Shown here one piece after another: positions 7,981-14,340 of a stretch of 23,256 nucleotides of DNA (positions are counted from its first letter, which is position 1; the number at the start of each line of letters is the position of its first letter). The position numbers and the translations under genes are program-made. A model generated the notes under the pieces. That model ran no database searches, was not told where the DNA came from, and saw only the letters and a program-made list of their open reading frames with translations. Source of the stretch: JBOFWL01 sp051653605 (GTDB lineage Bacteria > Spirochaetota > Brevinematia > Brevinematales > Brevinemataceae); contig JBOFWL010000041.1 of NCBI GenBank assembly GCA_051653605.1, positions 1 to 23,256 of the forward strand. The letters run 5' to 3'.

Positions 7981-9132
7981 ATGCAGTATCTTGGCTTTGA
8001 TGGTTTACCAAGGGGATTTCGAGCCTTGTTTTCTGGTAAATCATTTTATCTTCCAGAAAAAATTTCGTCATTAGAGGATGATATCCTTATTCAGGCAAGT
8101 TTTTCCGAGCGTATGCTTCGTACTTTGAGTCCTTACTTTGATCGAGATCTGCGTCTAGAGCGAGCTATTATGTCTGTTTCGGCTCCGCAGGGCAAACTTA
8201 ATGAGATTTCCTCAAAATGCGCCGTATGGCAGCCAAATATTCATAGTCTTGATCTCCCTTTACGGCTTATTGGTAGCATTTTAGAAGAATTTTCGCCAGA
8301 TTCCTTGCAAAAACCACTGTTTTATTGTGCTTCTACAACAGCAGAAGCCGCTGCGTTCTGTGATGCGTTTCCCATAGAGCAAAAAACGATATGTTTGCCA
8401 CCAAATATTCCTGCTCCGAAGCGTGATGCGCGTTTTATCACGACAGAAAATACCGATTCGAAGATGTTTTTCTTCCTTTGTGAGCAGAATTGGGCTTCAA
8501 TATCCTTAAGATTAGATGCGTTTCATCTTTTTAGAACTTTTGGGTATATGATTCAAATTATTGATAGTATTTTTCGTGCTGCCGACCAAAAATTTTGGTT
8601 TTATGGCGATGATATCATTTTGGCTTTGCCAGCAGATAACATGGAATTAATCACTGCTGGATTTTACCTAATACAAGCAGGGCTTCCTATCAGAAAAATA
8701 CAAGCGATATCATCTAAACATCGTCTGTCACACGGTTTTTTAAGCACGGGAGGGTATAATTCTTCAGTAATACCAGCAAGTTCAGCCTTTAAAGCATCTC
8801 TTCGTCGCTTTTTGTACGAGATTTCAAAAGGATCTCTTGTTAAAACATCAGGATGGATGGATAATCTTAAGCAAAAAGGCTCTTTTTTGGTGGATTCTGG
8901 CTCTCAAGGTATTCTTAAGCAAAAAATAGAAGCTCATTTTGCTGGAAAAAACCTTCTTCAACCCGAATTATCTACATCTCTACCTAAAGATATGCAGGCA
9001 GCTTACACGCTATCTCAAGATAGTGCTTTGGTGACGATAGGTATTCAAGAAGAAACTCTTTCAGATTTAGAGCAAGGAGCACCCATTGAGGCGTTGACGG
9101 CAGAAGAGATTCGAAAAATTTTTTCAGAGTAG
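7981..9132 (+). CDS. Threonine synthase-like pseudoenzyme (PLP lysine lost)
   Basis: 383 residues; threonine synthases of this type have about 430-460. The N-terminus FRALFSGKSFYLPEKISSL matches the ThrC start (a GLAPDGGLYVPE-like region). The PLP-lysine segment HGPTLAFKDLALQ aligns with WQPNIHSLDLPLR (residues 83-95), so Leu90 replaces the Schiff-base lysine. SGDTGAAVA aligns with CASTTAEAAA (about 116-125). The phosphate-loop segment VPSGNFGDLTAG aligns with LPADNMELITAG (about 216-227), losing the Gly-rich loop. TAGFYLIQAGLPIRKIQAISS, the following GGYN, and SAFKASLRRFLYEI keep the family's pattern. Catalysis by the usual chemistry is therefore improbable. The frame is clean, with a strong SD, promoter and terminator, so the gene looks expressed and functional in some other role. 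Monocistronic. Confidence 0.8.
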   Translation: MQYLGFDGLPRGFRALFSGKSFYLPEKISSLEDDILIQASFSERMLRTLSPYFDRDLRLERAIMSVSAPQGKLNEISSKCAVWQPNIHSLDLPLRLIGSILEEFSPDSLQKPLFYCASTTAEAAAFCDAFPIEQKTICLPPNIPAPKRDARFITTENTDSKMFFFLCEQNWASISLRLDAFHLFRTFGYMIQIIDSIFRAADQKFWFYGDDIILALPADNMELITAGFYLIQAGLPIRKIQAISSKHRLSHGFLSTGGYNSSVIPASSAFKASLRRFLYEISKGSLVKTSGWMDNLKQKGSFLVDSGSQGILKQKIEAHFAGKNLLQPELSTSLPKDMQAAYTLSQDSALVTIGIQEETLSDLEQGAPIEALTAEEIRKIFSE

Positions 9133-9147
9133 TATAGATAAATATAG

Positions 9148-9174
9148 AAAGCCCCTTTTATAGAGGGGCTTTTT
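9148..9174 (+). terminator. Intrinsic terminator of the threonine-synthase-like gene
   Basis: AAAGCCCCT (9148-9156) pairs with AGGGGCTTT (9164-9172) around a short loop and is followed by T residues. It lies between convergent genes and may also work on the minus strand after the M23 gene, although the T-run on that side is short. Confidence 0.85.
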
Positions 9175-9184
9175 GATTAATTGA

Positions 9185-10597
9185 TTATTTGTTTTCAGCG
9201 ATGATAGCCTCATCTGAGGGAGCTAGAAAAACTAAAGGGTCGCTATTGGAGTATCGCCCCGATGCAATGATTTTTTCGGCAGCGATGAGAGGATCAATAA
9301 ATTGTTTTCTTATAGAGGCACGACTAAGCCACTCGGCTGGCTCAACGTACATTCCTTGTACTATTACACTTAGATGAAGATGGTCTCCAGTGCTTTGTCC
9401 TGTAGTTCCGCTAATGGCAATTTGCTGCCCAGCTTTGACATTTGCCCCTTCTTCAACTTTAAATTCGCTATTATGAGCATAAAAAGAATACACACCCAAA
9501 CCATGGTCTATAACCACCGTTTTTCCATTGCCTCTATTCCAATCTGTGTAGATAACTGTGCCATCAAGAATTGTGTAAATAGGGTTGTTTGGAATACCTC
9601 GAGCCAGATCTTGGCCTGCATGGATTGATTCTCGAACCTGTTTATTTTGAAAAAAGTAGCGTCTTCTATCTCCAAAATTGGCTGTAACATAGGCATCATT
9701 TTTAATAGGGTAGGCGTTTTTTAGAAAAATTGATTTTGTATCTTGCAGAACTTTTTTGGTGCTTGCTGAAAAAGATTCTCTTGTTTGGAGCCAGCGGTTG
9801 AATGGGCGAGCGCTAGCCGCTGAAAGAGCAGTATTAATAGCTGTAATATTACTTGCTAGCTTTTTAGTTTCTTCAGGGCTGAGATTTAGCTCTTTTGCTT
9901 TTTCTACCCCATAATTGGCACTAAGCATAATTTTTTTATCAACAAAAGTTCGATTTTTAGGGGTGATACCGGGATGAATAGTATTCATATTACCCGCTTT
10001 ATCTACAGCAATAAATCGCACCTTATCCCACTTTGTACTGTGAGTCATATACCAGGGGATTATCATTGTATAAAAACCATCTTGCTTAAATATTTGAGGG
10101 TAATAGAGGATATCATCTTCATCTTGAAATGCTAAAAGCAGGAGTTGATTTGTTGATTCGCTACGAAGCACCGTAAGAGCAGCCCCGCCCCGCGTAATAG
10201 TTGAAGAGGCACTTACAATCTCGAGAATAGGTAGATTTGTTGCCCAAATGATATCAAAACGTCGCGTTTGTAAGGGCCAAATACGCCCTGAATCGACAAT
10301 TTTTAATACAGATTTTTCAGTAAAAGCTAGAGTGTTTGTTGGAGCAAAATGAATTTCTTCTTCGGAGCTGTCTTTGTTTGTTAGTAATGATGCTTTCAAT
10401 GGGATTTCTTTTCCATCTTGAATGATGGAAATTTTAAACTTATTTCCTAAATTTTTTGTAGTAAACAAAGGAGTAGTCCCATTCCATATAAGAGTAGAAT
10501 CGCCATTAGTTAGAGGTAAAGGCACAGAAAAACTCTGTGCCTCTACAAACACTGGTAATAAAATTAAAAGACAAAAATTAAACTTCATTATATTCAT
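9185..10597 (-). CDS. Secreted LytM/M23 family metallopeptidase
   Basis: 470 residues. A signal peptide (MKFNFCLLILLPVFVEA, then QSF) begins at the second Met. The central 200-300 residues are extended and beta-rich and match nothing I recognise. The C-terminal M23 domain is complete: HAGQD (H326, D330), YAH (H375) and GDHLHLS (H406, H408), the zinc and catalytic residues of active LytM enzymes. The expected role is cleavage of peptide cross-links in peptidoglycan in the periplasm. Two in-frame ATGs (10597 and 10588) are possible and neither has a clear SD; the second gives the cleaner signal peptide. It follows the lipoprotein gene after 20 bp and is probably translated from the same mRNA. 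Confidence 0.92.
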   Translation of the reverse strand: MNIMKFNFCLLILLPVFVEAQSFSVPLPLTNGDSTLIWNGTTPLFTTKNLGNKFKISIIQDGKEIPLKASLLTNKDSSEEEIHFAPTNTLAFTEKSVLKIVDSGRIWPLQTRRFDIIWATNLPILEIVSASSTITRGGAALTVLRSESTNQLLLLAFQDEDDILYYPQIFKQDGFYTMIIPWYMTHSTKWDKVRFIAVDKAGNMNTIHPGITPKNRTFVDKKIMLSANYGVEKAKELNLSPEETKKLASNITAINTALSAASARPFNRWLQTRESFSASTKKVLQDTKSIFLKNAYPIKNDAYVTANFGDRRRYFFQNKQVRESIHAGQDLARGIPNNPIYTILDGTVIYTDWNRGNGKTVVIDHGLGVYSFYAHNSEFKVEEGANVKAGQQIAISGTTGQSTGDHLHLSVIVQGMYVEPAEWLSRASIRKQFIDPLIAAEKIIASGRYSNSDPLVFLAPSDEAIIAENK

Positions 10598-10617
10598 CTA
10601 ATACAGTATGTGAGTAT

Positions 10618-11121
10618 TTATTCTACTCTTACTGCAAAGCGAGTAGCTTTTGCAAGATCAAAGTCTAGATTTTCAATGCGTTGGGCATTAAGAACGCCTG
10701 CATATGGGGTGTCTTGAGCTGTTAATCTAGGTGAATTGCTAAAATCTAAGTCTTTTTTGATGCCAGCTGCCCACAAAGTATTATCTTGAATAATAACACC
10801 ATGATATGTGATCATTCTTTGATTGTTTCTATCTGGAAGAGGTGTCTCTGCCTTAAAAATAGCACTAGTTTCACTTAAAACTTCGTGGAGGGTGTAAGAA
10901 ATATTATCAAGCGTAAACGATCCAGAAGGTTGTACCCGGAAATCATCCCCTTTAATATCAACATAAGTGCCAGCCAACGACTGAAGAAATGGAGAGTTGA
11001 AATTGTTTGATCGAGCAGGGGCAACACTTTTAAACATGGCTGCTTCCACATCGCTACTTGTTGATTTTGCAGCGCAGGCTCCAACAAGAAAGGGGAGCAT
11101 AACTACTATATATTTTATCAT
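10618..11121 (-). CDS. Small lipoprotein of unknown function
   Basis: 167 residues from the ATG at 11119-11121, chosen because GGAGG (complement of 11127-11131) lies 5 bp upstream; the longer frame would start at a TTG overlapping that SD. The lipoprotein signal is MIKYIVVMLPFLVGAC, with lipidated Cys16. The tether AAKSTSSDVEA follows, sharing KSTSSDV with the binding protein at 14341-15546. The mature part is beta-rich (LAGTYVDIKGDDFRV, FTLDNISYTLHEV, YHGVIIQDNTLWAAGI) with no recognised domain. It is the first gene of a pair with the M23 peptidase, so an accessory role in wall remodelling is possible but is only inferred from position. Confidence 0.85.
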   Translation of the reverse strand: MIKYIVVMLPFLVGACAAKSTSSDVEAAMFKSVAPARSNNFNSPFLQSLAGTYVDIKGDDFRVQPSGSFTLDNISYTLHEVLSETSAIFKAETPLPDRNNQRMITYHGVIIQDNTLWAAGIKKDLDFSNSPRLTAQDTPYAGVLNAQRIENLDFDLAKATRFAVRVE

Positions 11122-11161
11122 ATATACCTCCAAAAATAAGTAACTCTATTTTTTATATGAC

Positions 11162-11212
11162 ATCCTAACTTCACATTATACCTTATTTTTAATGATTAAA
11201 TCAAGTTAGGAT
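11162..11212. promoter_or_regulatory. Inverted repeat bracketing the lipoprotein promoter (candidate operator)
   Basis: ATCCTAACTT (11162-11171) and AAGTTAGGAT (11203-11212) are perfect 10-bp inverted repeats with centres 41 bp apart, about four helical turns. One arm overlaps the -35, the other sits at the transcription start. This geometry suits a repressor bridging the promoter. The regulator is unknown. Confidence 0.55.
11175..11204 (-). promoter_or_regulatory. Promoter of the lipoprotein-M23 operon
   Basis: On the minus strand: TTGATT (11199-11204), 18-bp spacer, TATAAT (11175-11180). The start is predicted near 11168, leaving a leader of about 47 nt before the ATG. Confidence 0.8.
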
Positions 11213-11282
11213 AGGATTAAGATTTTGAATAAAAACTTTTTATGTTTGTCGGATATTTTTTGTAAATAATCATTAAAACTCC

Positions 11283-11311
11283 TTGATTTTATTTTTAAAA
11301 TAAGCTAAAAT
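11283..11311 (+). promoter_or_regulatory. tRNA-Val promoter
   Basis: TTGATT (11283-11288), 17-bp spacer, TAAAAT (11306-11311). The predicted start, about 11318, falls only 1-3 nt before the mature tRNA 5' end. Confidence 0.7.
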
Positions 11312-11319
11312 ATCTCTAC

Positions 11320-11393
11320 GGGTGATTAGCTCAGTTGGTTAGAGCACCTGCTCGACATGCAGGGGGTCATTGGTTCGAATCCAGTATCACCCA
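11320..11393 (+). tRNA. tRNA-Val (anticodon GAC)
   Basis: The 74-nt cloverleaf folds fully. The acceptor stem GGGTGAT (11320-11326) pairs with ATCACCC (11386-11392) with discriminator A. The D-arm is AGCTCAGTTGGTTAGAGC. The anticodon stem CCTGC/GCAGG encloses TCGACAT, and the T-arm is ATTGG-TTCGAAT-CCAGT. The anticodon is GAC. Position 33 is C, where almost all tRNAs have U. The 3' CCA is not encoded. The gene stands alone, with its own promoter and terminator. Confidence 0.95.
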
Positions 11394-11398
11394 ATCGT

Positions 11399-11444
11399 AA
11401 AAGTCTATAAATCGCTATTTTGAATCGGTTTATAGACTTTTTTT
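11399..11444 (+). terminator. tRNA terminator
   Basis: A 13-bp stem from AAAAGTCTATAAA (11399-11411) and TTTATAGACTTTT (11429-11441), with three more pairs inside, is followed by a run of T residues. Confidence 0.85.
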
Positions 11445-11475
11445 ATTAATCAATTATAATTTTATATGTCTTTTG

Positions 11476-11505
11476 TTGAAATTGCTCTTGTCTAAATGCT
11501 ACAAT
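11476..11505 (+). promoter_or_regulatory. Promoter with no following gene
   Basis: TTGAAA (11476-11481), 18-bp spacer, TACAAT (11500-11505). Transcription would start near 11512 and run into the hairpins and terminator at 11544-11693, with no credible coding sequence on this strand. Confidence 0.5.
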
Positions 11506-11511
11506 ATAGAT

Positions 11512-11691
11512 GTTAGGTGATAGATATTCTTACTTAACGTCTCTAAAACGCTATTTTGTTTATAATAGTATCGAAAGTTGGTCGAAATATAGCGTTTTAT
11601 CTGTATTATTACAAATAATACAGGCTTAATATTCCAAAATTTCCCTTATTGTCATGAGAAAAAAGCCTACGGTTCTGTCCGGGGCTTTTTT
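11512..11691 (+). ncRNA. Candidate structured small RNA, about 180 nt
   Basis: Between the promoter at 11476-11505 and the terminator at 11657-11693 the sequence folds into two hairpins. One is TAAAACGCTAT/ATAGCGTTTTA (11544-11554 with 11589-11599, 11 perfect pairs, extended by three more after a bulge, with a 27-nt loop). The other is CTGTATTAT/ATAATACAG (11601-11609 with 11615-11623, 9 perfect pairs). No ORF of note lies here. It matches neither the SRP RNA nor the tmRNA motifs I know, and its ends do not pair as in 6S RNA. The hairpins could instead belong to a 3' tail of the minus-strand ABC operon. This covers most of the 306 bp without genes (11394-11699). Confidence 0.4.
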
Positions 11692-11693
11692 CT
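11657..11693. terminator. Bidirectional terminator after the ABC operon
   Basis: AAAAAAGCC (11659-11667) pairs with GGCTTTTTT (11683-11691), with an inner CGG/CCG extension. T-runs exist on both strands. It lies 7 bp past the ATPase stop codon and would also end the candidate small RNA. Confidence 0.85.
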
Positions 11694-11699
11694 TTTGCT

Positions 11700-12731
11700 T
11701 TATAGAGAAAGAGAAATCATATTTTTATGATTATAATGCACATAAATTGTTTCATCTTTTTTTAGATTTTGAGGTATATTATTCTGAACAACATGAAAAG
11801 TTATACCATCAATTTGAGCTTCAATTTCATAAAACCCATGCCGAAGAGATACATTTTTTACAATGCCTGTTAATACTTGATCAAACTGAGAGGTTGGTTG
11901 AGTGTCTACCCATAAATCATTAGATTTTATAGCGATAGCTGTATCTTTTGTGTTTTTTATGGGGCGAGTAGGAATGGTGATACCCTTACAGCATAATCCA
12001 GAGTTTGTTGCGGATCCTCTAAAAATATTTTTCATTCCAAGAAATTTTGCAGCATAAATATTTACAGGGTTATGAAATAAATCTTTAGGTGTTCCGTACT
12101 GAATCAATTCTCCATCCCTAATAAGGGCAATGTGATCGGATAGAAAAAATGCTTCATCAAGATCGTGAGTAACACAAACAACGGTAGTCCCTCGATGACT
12201 TTGGATTTCTTTGATTAGACTTTGCATCTCAACGCGAAGATTTGGGTCTAGAGCAGAGAAAGGCTCGTCCATAAGCAACACTTTGGGCTGCATCACAAGG
12301 GCCCTCGCGATGGCAACACGTTGCATTTGCCCCCCACTAAGCTGAGAGGGGTGGCGTTGCTCAAAACCTGTCATTTTCACTTCTTCTAGCGCTTGTTGAA
12401 GGTATATTTTCTGCTTGGCCTTTGGTATTTTAAGCATATTCATGCCAAAAGAGATATTATCTTCGACATTAAGGTGGGGCAATAGAAGAGATTGCTGAAA
12501 AATCATACTCATTCCTAGGTGAATAGGAGGGATATTTCGGCTAATTTTCCCATCAATAATCACATCTCCTGTATAATCGGAGATTAGATTCGTCATGATT
12601 TTAAGAATTGTCGACTTTCCGCTACCGGATTCGCCTAATAATGAAACAATATGGCCGTTTTCAATGCATAAATTAAAATTTTTGATTGTAAATTCAGGGT
12701 ATGATTTACTAATATTTCTAAGTTCGATCAT
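11700..12731 (-). CDS. ABC importer ATPase (spermidine/iron/thiamine-type subfamily, YnjD-like)
   Basis: 343 residues. The nucleotide-binding domain has Walker A GESGSGKST (33-41), Q-loop FQQ (78-80), signature LSGGQMQR (131-138), Walker B VLLMDEP (151-157) and switch His189 (VTHD). Residues about 235-343 form a beta-rich C-terminal TOBE-like domain (VLTGIVKNVSLRHG), as in PotA, FbpC and MalK relatives. E. coli YnjD is shorter and lacks this, so the naming rests on the neighbouring binding protein. It energises the importer built from the two permeases upstream. The start overlaps the preceding permease gene by 14 bp, with GGGAGACC as SD. It is the last gene of the operon. Confidence 0.93.
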   Translation of the reverse strand: MIELRNISKSYPEFTIKNFNLCIENGHIVSLLGESGSGKSTILKIMTNLISDYTGDVIIDGKISRNIPPIHLGMSMIFQQSLLLPHLNVEDNISFGMNMLKIPKAKQKIYLQQALEEVKMTGFEQRHPSQLSGGQMQRVAIARALVMQPKVLLMDEPFSALDPNLRVEMQSLIKEIQSHRGTTVVCVTHDLDEAFFLSDHIALIRDGELIQYGTPKDLFHNPVNIYAAKFLGMKNIFRGSATNSGLCCKGITIPTRPIKNTKDTAIAIKSNDLWVDTQPTSQFDQVLTGIVKNVSLRHGFYEIEAQIDGITFHVVQNNIPQNLKKDETIYVHYNHKNMISLSL

Positions 12732-13482
12732 AAGAAGGTCTCCCTAATTTTTTTTGAGATATATATGTGGCTAAAATCTCTGTAAATAGAATTAAAGTAA
12801 GATTAACAATAATGAAAACAAAACTATAAATAGAGCCTTTACTGATATTGCCACTACTAAGGTGTGGAAAAATGATGATAGGCATTGTCTCAATTTTTCC
12901 TCCACCTATGATGAACGTATTAAGATACTGTGAAAATGATACTGTAAAAACCAAGCTGCTCGCAACTAAAATAGACGGTAAAATATGTGGCACAGAGATA
13001 AATAAAAACGTTTTTATTCTGCTTGCACCGTAGGCATAACCCAGAAGCTCGTAGTCTTCGGAGAGCGTTTGAAACCCCGCCATCACTGTTCGCATATAGT
13101 AGGGGAGCGTATGGATGCTATGGATAAGCGTAACTCCCAAGATGGTTTCCACCAAATTAAGCTTGATAAAGCTAAAGTGAAGCCCCATGGATGTAACAAA
13201 ACTAGGAATGACAAAAGGTAACATAATCAATCCTAGCACCAGTTGCTTTCCAGGGAAGTCTTTTCGTGATAAAATTTGCGCTGCTGGCGTTCCGATCACG
13301 ATATTAATAATCAAACTAAGTGTTGCGATGAGAATAGTTATCCCTATAGACTTAATAAGCCGAATATTTGTTAAGATTTCAAACCAAACCTTCGGCTCTC
13401 CCGATGCCTTAATGAAAAAAATGATTGGCATTATCAGCATGAGAGCAAGCAAAAATAAAATCATTGAGAAGATTACTTTCAT
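12718..13482 (-). CDS. ABC importer permease, second subunit
   Basis: 254 residues with about six membrane segments. The cytoplasmic coupling (EAA) loop is YELLGYAYGASRIKTFLF followed by PHILPS, the BPD_transp_1 signature that contacts the ATPase. It begins 1 bp after the first permease stop and overlaps the ATPase gene by 14 bp, which indicates translational coupling. In E. coli the corresponding YnjC is one fused protein of about 510 residues; here the two halves are separate genes. Confidence 0.92.
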   Translation of the reverse strand: MKVIFSMILFLLALMLIMPIIFFIKASGEPKVWFEILTNIRLIKSIGITILIATLSLIINIVIGTPAAQILSRKDFPGKQLVLGLIMLPFVIPSFVTSMGLHFSFIKLNLVETILGVTLIHSIHTLPYYMRTVMAGFQTLSEDYELLGYAYGASRIKTFLFISVPHILPSILVASSLVFTVSFSQYLNTFIIGGGKIETMPIIIFPHLSSGNISKGSIYSFVFIIVNLTLILFTEILATYISQKKLGRPSYDRT

Positions 13483-13483
13483 T

Positions 13484-14338
13484 TTAATCCCAACCTTTTA
13501 TCGTTTGATCGAAATTCTTATATACAAGATGGAATGCAAAGCCAAGGATAAGAAAAAAGATCGAAACAATAATATTCATCGCCATAAGATAGGGACGATC
13601 AGCAATGTTTCCTTGAGTATATATATCGTAAATATATACGGGGAATGTCTTTATGCCAGTAGAACCTAGGATGAAAGGAACCTCAAACGCGGCAATGATA
13701 TATGTAATCACAATGAACCCAGACACCATAAATGTTGGCGCCACTAAGGGAAGGATAATCTTAAGAAAGAACTGAATCTTGCTAAGGTGAAACAGATGAG
13801 CGAGTTCTTTCCAATGCCCATGAATACGCTTGAGAATAGGAAAAGCGGTAAGGACAAAAAACGGCAGAGTTTTCCATATATACGTGATAATTACGCCTCT
13901 ACCTTGCCTATCATTTATGAGAAAACTGAAGGAAATATCTTTATTGCTCACCATCGACTGCAACCCTCCATTATCCATAAATAGGATAAAGACCATATAA
14001 GCGGCTACAATGTAAGGCACAAGCATAGGTGCACGAAGCGTATGAAAAATGGGATAAATCCATTTAGCTTCGATATTTATAAAAAGGATGAAAAGCACCA
14101 CACATGATATGACCCCAGAGAGCCCCCCTGCTATAAGCGCAATTTGAATTGTATAACGCACCGATGAGAAAAAACCTGGCTCGGTAAAAAGCCGACGATA
14201 ATGCTCGAGCGTGAAGGAGGGTTCTCCTATAATAGGATTGAGGCCAATACTTTGGGTGAAACTATAATAAAGAGAATAAAGAAAAAAACATGAAATGAAT
14301 ACGATAGCTGGAGCTAGCCCCCAATAGCTCGTCTTCAT
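13484..14338 (-). CDS. ABC importer permease, first subunit
   Basis: 284 residues with about six membrane segments, starting with the hydrophobic GLAPAIVFISCFFLYSLYYS. The coupling loop is WKELAHLFHLSKIQFFLKI followed by LPLVAPT. It begins 2 bp after the binding-protein stop codon. Together with the next gene it would form the heterodimeric transmembrane pore of the importer. Relatives are the permeases of thiamine, iron and polyamine importers; the substrate cannot be read from the permease. Confidence 0.92.
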   Translation of the reverse strand: MKTSYWGLAPAIVFISCFFLYSLYYSFTQSIGLNPIIGEPSFTLEHYRRLFTEPGFFSSVRYTIQIALIAGGLSGVISCVVLFILFINIEAKWIYPIFHTLRAPMLVPYIVAAYMVFILFMDNGGLQSMVSNKDISFSFLINDRQGRGVIITYIWKTLPFFVLTAFPILKRIHGHWKELAHLFHLSKIQFFLKIILPLVAPTFMVSGFIVITYIIAAFEVPFILGSTGIKTFPVYIYDIYTQGNIADRPYLMAMNIIVSIFFLILGFAFHLVYKNFDQTIKGWD

Positions 14339-14340
14339 TT

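Noticed and set aside
11122..11133. TTG start four codons upstream for the small lipoprotein
   Set aside because: That codon overlaps the SD of the ATG at 11121, which directly begins the lipoprotein signal.
11413..11558. A 10-bp direct repeat (CGCTATTTTG at 11413 and 11549)
   Set aside because: It is short, AT-rich and placed in two unrelated hairpins; chance similarity is the simplest explanation.
11512..11691. Identity of the candidate RNA as 6S, SRP or tmRNA
   Set aside because: No closing stem from paired ends as in 6S, no SRP GGAAGCAG-type loop, and no tRNA-like ends or tag reading frame.
11654..11923. Plus-strand 89-residue frame at the 3' end of the ABC ATPase
   Set aside because: Antisense to the well-supported ATPase, begins inside a terminator hairpin and lacks an SD.
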